DNA of 64,000 bases from Rhyzopertha dominica (Eukaryota; Arthropoda; Insecta; Coleoptera; Bostrichidae). The position numbers were made by a program, and so were the translations under genes. The notes under the pieces were generated by a model. It searched no databases, was not told where the DNA came from, and saw only the letters and a program-made list of their open reading frames with translations. This document shows positions 35,280-45,245 of this stretch, one piece after another; the stretch's first letter is position 1; the number at the start of each line of letters is the position of its first letter. The DNA is taken from positions 26,098,286 through 26,162,285 of the forward strand of contig QCXZ01000064.1 of assembly GCA_025024175.1 (NCBI GenBank), in the 5' to 3' direction.

Positions 35280-37960
35280 TTAACTTAAAGTTAGTTATTT
35301 TATCGTTCTCCAAGGTATTGTGCTTTTTTGCCTGTATCACCATGTAGATATGTATAAATAGCTATTATCAGTAATTAACTTTCATTTTCTGCACACTTAA
35401 GCGTATTCGCTTTTGATTGAGGTTTTCAACTTTCAATTTGTATAAAACCCGCGGTGTAATTTTTAGTGCATCTGTAGAATGTACCTTGCTCAAACGTTCT
35501 TTTAGTATCAGTAACACTGACATAAACGTCAAGGGACTTAACACATTACATATTTCCTGTCTTTAAACATATCTCCTTCATTTTGATGTATGTTCACAAA
35601 CAATGCGCCTTGGCGTCTCTGATATAACATTCAAATTCAACTGGATACGTATAATTTTAACGTATTTATCCCAAAATAGGCACTGGATTTTTGCAGCCTA
35701 CCTCCTCTCTTCGCTTTTTACTATATAAATATATGACAAATTAAAGCTCTGATACCTGCATTTAATATAACTGCAGTTAGCGTCAAATGCAGTTATGGTT
35801 AAAACTATTAAAACATCACTATATAATTTCCTTGCTCTTTACAATATTTATTAATTATTTGTCAGGCTTGAATAAGACTAACTCAGTTACGCTTCTGAGA
35901 ACTGCTGCACTTTTGTTAATTTAAAAGTTCCACGCAGTATATTTAATACCTTATATATTATTTGTAGACATAGATTCTGTGGTTTTGCGCAGTGTGCACT
36001 CCAAATGGTAATCTACCATAATCAAAGCTCCTTCATGGGTAACTTGTCACCAATTGTTTGCAAATTTCATCTAATACTACTGTTAAAGGTACTGCATAGC
36101 ACATTATTTTAACTCCATGTAAAATTATCATTCATTTTCCTGGTGGTGTAATTGTTGATCCTGTCTTTACAGAGTAGTAACTGGTCTACTGCATTTTATT
36201 GCGAATCGCGATTGTCCTTCTTCAATTTTTTTGATTCTGACTTATATAATTAGCTGGTCCTATTTAAATATTTCATCGTGAGTGCTTCCGTGTAAATTGT
36301 AAAGTAATTTAGATCCCATAAAATAATTTTGCGATTTTCACCCTTACGTTAAACTTAATACTTTGAAAATTTAACCGCTTATTTACGCGACTCCTTATTT
36401 TAAACCTTGAAGTTTTATAAAGGGATTGTTTATTCAGGACTCGTAATATGTTATAAATTACAGAAATGTTTACTGTCCAGAGATAAAGTACAAATCTATA
36501 AAAATGAATTAATAACTAGATAATAGTTACAGCACTAATGTATACTGCTCGTACTACCAAGTATAAACTCTTCTGTTGACTACTACATTTTGTTAAATTC
36601 GTGTTATATGTTCGATAAGTATCAAACATTCCTAACCTAGTCCTTTGACAAATAAAAATAAAGATAGGTTAATTAATTTTAAAAACAGCCCCAATCTTGT
36701 TTGACTAGCCATTCATATCTCCGTTGTATATACTAATACCGTTATTTTCGAATTGCGAGTGATGTTAACATGATGGTTGCAGATATACAATTGTTATTAT
36801 TATAAAAATTAAAACACTGGACATCTCATGAACCTATCTTTTGCGTGTTTCTTACTGCAAATATCACTCATCCGATTATTCTGGTCATTAGTCGAGATGA
36901 TATGTGACACTTTTTTAGAAACCGCATTTGGTAATAGAATAGTAAAAGGGTTCATAATGTTGACACTACGGCACGAATACAGTAAGTGGGTAAAGAACAT
37001 GAACATGAACGCTTGCAGGAAAAAAGACAAAACAATTAAAGGGAACAGATACATCTGCTGCAAAATAATCAAAAGTTCATTCTGCCGCCAAATAATATTA
37101 AAGTTAATATTTTTCGCTTCTCTTCTCCATGAAGAATTTTTTTTACAGTCCACATATTTAAACGAACAAAAACATGAAATTAATTCTTGTGCACTCTGAC
37201 TATATATCAATATATCACACAGTATTAATTGCAATGCAATATAGAACACGCAAACCAGTTTCTCAAGCGTTTTAATGTTAACAGCTGTCTTTCATTTATA
37301 TGTATATGAGTCACTCCTAAATTAATAAGTTGCCCTTTTTATTAATTACCGCTAAGACCGTTCTCAGCACGATCTTCTCAAAACACCCACGCGAAAGGAG
37401 CTGAATAAATAGCTCCCACCCACTGAATCGATCGTAATCCTTTTAAAAAATCCTTTCTATAGGTAATTAGCGAAAGATTAAACCTTTAACCTTACAACCG
37501 GCTATGACATTAGCACGCTTGTTTAGGGACTTTTTAGCAATAGCTGTTTCTCATAAATATCATAATAGTTTATGTAGTTTAAATTGAATTGCTTTTAATA
37601 TGTACTCGTATAGCTCGTATTTAGGACCGCACTCTAAAAGAATGTGCTTCACATCAATGTTTGTTGGCTTCATTTAAATGTAAATATGGATATTCTGAAT
37701 TTTTGCTGGACAACTTAATTTTTTTAAATAGCAACTCCCATATAAGTATACAATAAATAATATAATGAAATACAGATTGGTACCTGCTAAAGATACGAGG
37801 AACGCAAAAAATTAATTCTAGATAATAATTCAGCGTAAATAAACACGTTTCGTTATGCAAAAAAAATTCTTTTTTTAATTAAACGTCATGATCGATGTCC
37901 TAAACTACAAATACTTTTGAAAGTTTATTATAAAATTTTTATAACATAATTTTCGATATA
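35280..37960. other. Intergenic DNA; one unassigned two-strand open region
   Basis: At 36809-37249 both strands are open for over 120 codons (146 residues on minus, 123 on plus). Neither translation matches a family I know, and hydrophobic stretches on the minus strand are expected from T-rich codons. The rest is AT-rich and featureless. Confidence 0.35.
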
Positions 37961-37962
37961 AC

Positions 37963-38103
37963 AACCTAAGGTTTTAAAATGCATGTCTATGATGTGCTGT
38001 CTACACCTCAACCAACTCCAGATAGATCTATTTCGCTGTCATTACAGCTCATCAGTGCAGTTTAGGTTTAGTGTAGACAGCACGGCGTAGAACCTAAGGT
38101 TTT
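37963..38103 (-). ncRNA. Type I hammerhead ribozyme flanked by 13-bp direct repeats
   Basis: Read on the minus strand, all conserved hammerhead core positions are present. CUGAUGA is at 38055-38049. Stem II is GCUGU/ACAGC with an AAUG loop, beginning with the preferred G-C pair. GAAA is at 38034-38031. Stem III is AUA/UAU around GAUC, and the AUC cleavage triplet ends at 38021. The predicted cut is between 38021 and 38020. Stem I pairs 5'-AACUGCA with UGGAGUU (one G-G mismatch), then an internal loop, then a perfect 13-bp outer helix (38071-38083 with 37994-38006, GTGCTGTCTACAC). The whole unit lies between perfect direct repeats AACCTAAGGTTTT at 37963-37975 and 38091-38103, which look like target-site duplications. 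No open frame is linked to it. Confidence 0.85.
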
Positions 38104-41100
38104 GTTCACAAATTAAAGTAGTAGACTATTAATGTGATAGATAAACGAACGGGAATGGTCCGGAATTAAACCTAAATCCCAAATTTCACTGTGATTAAGG
38201 CTTGACTATCCCTAAAATAATCTCATTACATTAAATTTAAATTTTTAAACTATTTGAATTATACTGACCGAATCTGCAATTAGAACTTAAGATTACCTGC
38301 TAACATAAGCAAGGAATATTTATAACAATACGTGACTTGTTTACATAAAAAGGGACAAAAGCAGACCCTTTAAGCCCCGATGCGGTACTGACTTTGGAAT
38401 AAACCTATTTGTGTAGAAGCCAACTTATTAACAAAATGTGTTCTTTTCTATACAACCAGAACGCAAAAAGGTTTAATAATGATTTGTTAATGCCCATTCC
38501 AACTTCTTTTTAGGAATGTTTAGTTAAGCAATTTATTGCAGTCAGCTGATGTAGTGTCAACCTGACCGTGGTTATCTATAGTCTCAACAATGAACTAGTT
38601 TTACCTAACCGTTTTGAACAACCATCAAAAGTCGTTGCAATTCACAATATTAAATGTATGAAGCTTCAGCAAAAGTGCTTTTACAGTTCTTAACTGTCCG
38701 TTTATGTTAATGACGACATCATCACAGTTACTGGGATCATGCAATTGATAAATACAGCAAAATATTCAGCAAAACATTCACCCTGCCAATTGGCTGATGT
38801 AAATCTAGCCATTTCCCGTGGCTTTCATCAGTAAAACCTGAACTAATGAACATTAAAATTACAAAGTAGTCGAAGCGGTTAGTGGATATCTATTGTATGA
38901 AAAATGTAAACTCAGATTTTCGTTCAATTTCTTAATGTAAACGGTATTTACGGCGGAATATTAACTTCCCTGCAGTTATATAATTGCTATCAAGAACGTA
39001 TTCGCTTTATCCTTTTTATATGCTTTCGTTCATGTTCCAGAATGGTAACCGTTCAATACCTATTTAATTGGTAATTTCACAGTTACCCAAGAAAATCTAT
39101 TTGTGACGCCCCTAATTACGTTATTCTTAAAACAATCAGTTTGGTTCTGTAGAAATTCAATATTACTGATGAGGCATTCAGATGTCATGCGGAGATCTCT
39201 AGTAATTATTGGTAGATGATTACGGACTATTCTTAGAAAAGAATATCATCCTAATTTGCTTTCATAATTTACAGCACTGTATTAAATCAATGTACATTTA
39301 TGCTTTGCCAAACGCTCATTGATGTGTAATTATTTTCAGTCAAATGTGGATTTCAATACGTCTTTAAAAGAGTCAAAAGTTAAAATGGCATTGGAACTGA
39401 CCTTTATGGTGATNCCTCACCTAATTACCTACATACTTTTATCCATTGTAAACGTGCGAATCTAGATACATCAACACCACTGGCTGCCACCATTCTCCCT
39501 AATAGTTCGACGGAACACGGACCTTATGTAACTCCAGAAAAAATCGCAGTTTTATTGCGGTCAACTAAAAAGTTCCCGTCCTCAAATCCATCGCCCGGGA
39601 AATTGTTGACTTAGGTGATACTGCGAACAATATGTATAGCTACACCGTTATCTTGGAACCGCATTCTTTCCTATTCCTCAAACTTATTTCGAATCCAGTG
39701 GGATATCAGTTGTCAGTGTCAATTATTCCGACTTTTACATTGAACTTGTTATTTTCTTATTACCCTTGTCACTGCTACATTATTGTTACTATTTCCCTTG
39801 CATTTTTACATTTTGATACTGATATCATGCAAATCGTCATAAAACTCGACGGGTTATTAATGAGACCCATTAGAAGCATTCGATTTGTTGAAAATACTTT
39901 AGAGAGCCGTTTTTTTTAATTATTAATTATGCGTTCTCAGTAGATATAAGGTGCAAAACAAACTAGACATAAGATATGATAATAAGTGAGTACACATTGT
40001 TACGATTATTGCGATATATAAACCCTACATAGGGTTTTAGGTTCTAGTATTATTTTATTTGATTTGTCACGTCATACTGAAACGCTAAGAAATTGACAGC
40101 TAAAAATAATAGATATAAGCTTACAGCCCGTGATAAAAACACCAAACCAACATTAACATTTGCGTAAAAGCACTAGAATGGATGTGGGCTGCAAGTTATT
40201 GAAAAACGTAAAGTGCGCGCCAGGATAGAAGTCGCACCTTGGGAATGAACAGAGCAACCGCATTGATGGGACGAGTTAGTGAATTTTTTCGCCCCGCTAG
40301 CTTGAACTTGTGACCATAAATAATGGCGGGTACGCCAATGATTTTAGTGTCTCGCGACAATTTTCGTCCACAACACGACGGCGTTCTTTCAGGCTCATAC
40401 AATACATTGTTATTACACCTCAAAGTATCACCTGCTTTTGAAATTCGACAGTCTTTTTACAGTTTACAAACAAGTTTACAATCATTATTTGTTTTACAGA
40501 ATACTAAAACCAATTGTTTCTTTGGAATTAGGAACCGATTTCCAAATTAGATATAGAATAGTACAAAGGAAATGAGCTTCAAGCAGCATGATTGTTTAAA
40601 TTTATTATTTCCCTTGCCTATTTCTAATGTTATGCCTCTCATGTTCTCAGCTGTAAAATGAAAAATTAGTTAAAAGTGCATTTCGTGCTTCTCACAACCT
40701 CTTAACTGCGCCTTTCGTGCATTTCCCTCACAACTCCTGCCATCCTCTCAGCATTAACTATCTCGTTACCGTAAACAAGTCCTACCCATTGTCAGTGCAT
40801 TGCTACACTGTTACAATTTGCAGCTGAGAAACTACCAACGACATGCAACCTTTCTTTACATCTGTGACATTATCGGCGTTAGGGCTTTAAACAATAGGTA
40901 GTTACTTGTCAACGAATTCATACGTATTATACTGAATAACGTGTTATTACGTTTAATCTTTCTAATTAGTCGTTATACATGGTCGAGGAGGATTCTCGGA
41001 AGTGAAACGGATCGGTAAATTTTATATAGGCTGGTGTGTACTTAAATAATAAATACTATCATAAGTTTCCCAGAGCATAACTGTCCGTCCCCAACTTTAC

Positions 41101-41400
41101 CGTGACGCTTTGTATATACATTGTATGTAACTGTTGTACAGGACACTAACTTGACATGCATTATAAATATATAAATGGCACTATAGCGATAAAGATATCT
41201 AGTAATAAACGAATAAGCTAGGTGGTATAAATTATTCCAGTACTCTTTGGTCATCACTCTAAGAGCAAAAAGGAAAGCCAATCCGAATGTATTTAAACTG
41301 GTACAAGCGTAGTTGGAATTGGACAGGTATAACAGGGTGGGGAAAATTGTCCACCGGAGCCTTACAAGAAAGTATCTAGGCTTCAAAGTTGAAGAACCCT
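38104..41400. other. Intergenic DNA with a hammerhead-like decayed hairpin
   Basis: No gene is supported. At 38791-38832 lies an imperfect hairpin. On the minus strand it reads CTGATGA, then AGCCA paired with TGGCT, but the GAAA expected next is lost. It resembles the tail hairpins of the Penelope-like elements in this window and may be a solitary decayed tail. The rest has no defined feature. Confidence 0.35.
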
Positions 41401-41429
41401 AAGTACCCTACAAGTACCACCGGTATGTG

Positions 41430-42010
41430 AAGACCAGGACGACAGGATGTACTGGAACAGGAAATCATCACCGCCCGCACAATTCCCAATAACGTCCCTG
41501 ACCTTGTTCTGATATCCAAGAATCAGAAGATAACATACATCATAGATTTTGCTATGCCACTCACCGCAAACTTTGCTAGAAGTGTACACAGAAATAATTA
41601 ACAAATACTTACCTCTTGCGGACAAAATTAGACAGATGTGGGATATGCAGACTGTCACCCTTCTGCCCATTGTTGTGGGGTACATGGGAGAGATCCCAAA
41701 AAAACTAAAAGAAAATTTAATTATTTTGGGACTGTCTGAAACATTATGGCCCCGTTGCACAAAGCGTGGTTAACCAGACCCCCTGGTTAACACGCGGTTA
41801 ACCAGCAGTTGCCACGCGTAACACCAATGAAGAACGTTTAAAAAGAAATGTTTCCATGACAACTCCTCATTGACCGCGGGTTAACCAGGGGGTCTGGTTA
41901 ACCACGCTTTGTGCAACGGGACCTATATATACCAGTGCAGAAGTCTATGATTCTGGATACGTGTAGTACGATGAGAAGGATTATGTCCATGCACTAAAAA
42001 TTTATCTTCT
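41430..42010 (+). pseudogene. LINE C-terminal region with restriction-like endonuclease, split by a MITE
   Basis: A frame near 41.46-41.56 kb has PDLVLISKNQKITYIID, a PD-X14-D spacing that matches the PD-X12-14-D core of the restriction-like endonuclease of R2/R4/NeSL-type LINEs. After a frameshift the characteristic downstream block follows: INKYLPLADKIRQMW, PIVVGYMGEIPK, LGLSETL. The frame is then interrupted by the MITE at 41748-41923. It resumes directly behind it with QKSMILDTCSTMRRIM, the normal ending of such proteins. The upstream reverse transcriptase is missing. Confidence 0.75.
41745..41926. mobile_element. 176-bp MITE with long TIRs and TAT target duplication
   Basis: The ends are inverted copies over 44 bp with a single mismatch, starting GGCCCCGTTGCACAAAGCG and GGTCCCGTTGCACAAAGCG; weaker pairing continues inward. 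The element occupies 41748-41923 with TAT on both sides (41745-41747, 41924-41926). Removing the MITE and one TAT puts the interrupted LINE frame back in register, which confirms the boundaries independently. The 3-bp duplication and TIR type suggest PIF/Harbinger, though TAT is not the usual TWA target. No coding capacity. Confidence 0.9.
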
Positions 42011-42087
42011 TGTTCTTAATTGGGACCGATGCATACATTATGTAACAACCAGGGGAAGAACAAAACCTGAGAAACAAAAAAAAACAC

Positions 42088-42105
42088 AATAATAATAATA
42101 ATAAT

Positions 42106-42136
<31 letters not shown>

Positions 42137-42150
42137 TGATAATAATAATC
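42088..42150 (+). repeat. Compound (AAT)n(ATC)n microsatellite
   Basis: About seven AAT units are followed by about nine ATC/CAT units and a few more AAT units. It lies shortly after the C-terminus of the endonuclease-bearing LINE remnant and is probably that element's tandem tail. Confidence 0.7.
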
Positions 42151-42439
42151 TGAATTCGACACCTATTTTTGTAAACCACATAANNCACTAGACAACGCAT
42201 TTCAGAATTAAAGTGCTATTATAAATCCCTACCGATATCGAAGGAAAGTAATACAATAACTGTGAAATTAAGGGGTTTACTAAGAATATCTATACTATAG
42301 GATCAAAGTCTGCTACAAAGTTGTATTATGTGTAATAATTGTAATTATTTTCATTTGAACCACAATACCACCGAAACTGGTAAAGAAGTTCTAGAAATAA
42401 AACCCAAATACCATTCTATTATCTAGCTAAACTACTCAC

Positions 42440-42990
42440 GCTAAAGCTATGTCTTCGAAATCGAGCCAGTTCCATGCATCGATAAAGTAGGTGAACGGTT
42501 ATAGAATAAAACCTCTTACCATCACCCATACCAGTAAACGATATTTTAACTCTAGAACGATATTACAACACCGACAAATCTATCATAACTCTCTCTGTCG
42601 GTTCCACAGTGGCTGTGGTAGGCATTATCGCGATAATGCAGTTCATGAGAATCGTAGTGACAATGAAAAGAGACAACAGTTGATGCACCAGAATCGCTAC
42701 CCTACGCATCATATTGAAGGGAGTTCCATAGAGCGTTTGTCGCACTAAACCTGAAGATATCCTTCCCTTTACTGATCACTACAAAGGTCTAAAAATGGAC
42801 GTGATTTAAATGGTCAAGTGATAAATGCAACTTGACAGTTACCCTCTGCTTGCTGCAGTAAGGATCGATGTTTTCAAGTGGTGTGCTAGACAGTTCTGGC
42901 GGTAAGCTGTCCTGAAGCTGAACGGGTAAGGGCAGCCCTTGTTCCAAAGTCTGATCAGGTTGGGGCCTTCATCTTCGTCCTCGTCTTTTT
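42440..42990 (-). pseudogene. para-like: Voltage-gated sodium channel (para-type) N-terminal pseudogene
   Basis: Minus-strand translation gives a broken match to the N-terminus and domain I start of the insect para channel. In order: the acidic run DEDEDEGP; after a 1-nt loss [20 protein letters not shown] and [12 protein letters not shown]; a 54-bp gap (42789-42842) bounded by GT and AG; then [20 protein letters not shown]; after a further frameshift [29 protein letters not shown] and [11 protein letters not shown] from segment S1; then GFIL, a stop, PFTYFIDAWNWLDF. It ends at GC|GTGAGT (42440), where the live gene probably has an exon boundary. Several frameshifts, stops and a lost dipeptide make it non-functional. 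Retention of an intron-like gap and a donor site points to a DNA-level duplication rather than a processed copy. Confidence 0.88.
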
Positions 42991-43899
42991 ATCGTTATTA
43001 TCTAGTTTTGGTTATTTAAATTAAAAAAAACATACAACTGTCGCATATATTTTTTTTAATAATACTGACATACAACACAAAAATTATAATACTTTTTCTC
43101 GTGAACTATGAATTTGTTTTGGACTGTGTCAAGCATTCTTCATATTTAATGCTGTNAAAGCCCGAACTTGGTTCGAATATCTCTGCTATTTAGAAAACTC
43201 TAAAGTAGTCTACATTTGTTTTTTAAAAAAATTCGAAACTAGGTACTTAACTAACTTAAGTTGATTGATTGATTTTTCGGCATCTGAAAGGCTGAACCAT
43301 ACTATCAAATAATGTTAGGTTACTTTTTCTTTAGATGAGGAGTTTTGAATGAGAATGAAGATACATATATATAGTTATATATAACTCTGAGACGCAAGTT
43401 GTTTTTAAATCAATTACCATGTTTTCAGTTGCATATTATTATGTTGCTAAAACGTAAAATTCTTAATTTATTTAATTAATTTATTTATTAATAATAATGC
43501 ATTCATATAAAATATAAATAAATTAGTAAATGGTCTTAAAAATAAGACGAAAATTCTGCTGCAAAATAATTGCAGCACTTTGATTGCTTGTATCATCGCA
43601 TTTCTGAGGTCAAAGTAAATTAATTTTGTTAGTGAGAAAAAAAGTAAATAAAAATGACTTATAGTTCACACACCGTTAATCGTATACGGGGCGGTACATA
43701 GTGTACCATTTTACACAATGGCCCATATGTATGAAATGATGTTAATATTTATAATGTGTAGGTATTGCAAAATAACTTTGGATACGTGTGGTCATGTCTT
43801 ATGTGTTTCTTCATTTCTGTTAAAATTGTCCTTGTGCGTTTCAGTTTCAATAGGTTTTCGGGCTAATGGCCCAGTGAAAACCAGCGGTTGTAGCAAGCA

Positions 43900-45245
43900 C
43901 TTGTGTTAACCTTTTTTTTGTGTTGCCAGTGTGTACCTTTCCACACCAGCAAGTTATACTGTAAACACCAGACACTGCCAGTTGATCTCTTTATCCTTAG
44001 TTGATTTGAAAGCATGTTACGCTTTTTGTGTCGGCTTAAAGTTTGCTTTAATTTGATGCTGTTCCAAAAGTCTACCGATTCGATGTATAATCCGTGCTAT
44101 ATGAGGCAGGAAACTTTTCCTACTGTGCTGTCTGCTTGGATGAATCTTTATTTAGGATTTATAACTTTTTTTTTAATTTCATAAGATGTTATAACCATCG
44201 GCTTAGAGAGCCCTCTCTAAATCATTCTTCTCTGGTTCTACAGCTTTGGAGCACATAATGTCTGGACTCGCTAGGCCACAGTAGTTGTTATGCCCCGTTC
44301 TTGCCGAGAATGGAGGTTTGAAGCCTGAAACCAGTCGTTTTTCAGATCTCTTCACCAAGACTTCGATGAATGCTAGATTTCCATTTTAATCGGTAAATTT
44401 TATGTCTTGCTGTTAATTGTTCAAATGTGGTACGACAAAGGTGCCATCCACATATACTAAATTGCGGTTCGAGATCAACCGCTTTAACGCAGTCTCTTCA
44501 GAATACCCATATAAAAATTTGCAATTATACCGGACTTAGTTAGCTACGCCACGAATCTATTCATGGAAATAGCCTTTCCAAACAGAATAGCTTCCGATGA
44601 GGCAAGTTTTGAAGAATTCTAATAACAGTAGGAAGCTTGTGTGTGATAACCTCCAGAGATTATTATAGGAATATGACTTTAATAAACCTTGAGATCGCGT
44701 CAAAACTTACGAAATGCTCTGTAGGATCCAGTCTTGGTCAATTTGTTCTTTCTACAAAATATACGGATTCGTTAATCAAGGACTGTGTATTTACATAATT
44801 TACATGTGCTGCTGGAAGCTTCCGCCGTAAGGTATCGCTAGGTTGTAGGGCGGTGACCTTGTAGCACTTACTATGGGTCTGAAAGTCACCTTCTTATGAA
44901 ACTTAGGCTGTGGCGTGGTGGTAATGCTTCTGATCGTAAATCTTCATATGAAATAGTTTAAAAATCTTATTTATAGTTCTGAATCTTGTTTTGCTTGTAT
45001 AGGGTCTTTGGCTAGCTCACTGTGGATAGATAGACAGTTATAAAAGTTTTCGAATTTGTATAGCATATACAGCTGTTTTCATAATAAGAGTTACGCTGCA
45101 TTTATCAGCATGCAAAATCATTATTCCATTGTCACTATTTATGATCTTGATGCCTTGAAATTCTCCGCTTTTTAACTTTATTTTTGGACCCTTCATCTTT
45201 AGCTTTCCTTTTTATTTGAGCGATCTCAGCACGCACTCGTTCAGC
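43900..45245 (-). pseudogene. Penelope-like element remnant (RT plus GIY-YIG)
   Basis: Heavily mutated but ordered matches to a Penelope polyprotein run leftward from about 45.24 kb. They are a lysine-rich N-terminal part, FRPIVSA and RSPPYNLA, then SFDAISRFIKV (RT motif A), YVDGTFVV (the YVDD motif with one D changed), and a block resembling KFTD-NGNLAFIEVLVKR. Last comes the endonuclease signature VSGVYSITCWCGKVHTGNT at 43.92-43.98 kb, equivalent to GIY...YIG. Frameshifts and stops occur every few tens of codons. This is the most complete of the three coding Penelope remnants but also the oldest looking. Confidence 0.7.

Noticed and set aside
36809..37249. Overlapping long open frames on both strands (146 and 123 residues).
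   Set aside because: Neither matches a family I know, and hydrophobic residues arise from T-rich codons. Frame length alone is weak evidence in AT-rich DNA with few stops on these frames.
39165..39225. A second hammerhead-like arrangement on the plus strand: CTGATGA, GCAT/ATGC stem, then GGAGATCTC, with complementary flanks.
   Set aside because: The invariant GAAA is replaced by GGAG and no NUH triplet falls at the right place, so the fold would be inactive. Likely coincidence, although decay of a real copy cannot be excluded.
40196..40550. Overlapping 75-residue frames on both strands in a less AT-rich stretch.
   Set aside because: No splice context or family match; the two frames cannot both be genes and neither is convincing.
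42088..42150. Regular short tandem units that might be mistaken for a CRISPR-like array.
   Set aside because: It is a plain trinucleotide microsatellite with no spacers, in eukaryotic DNA.
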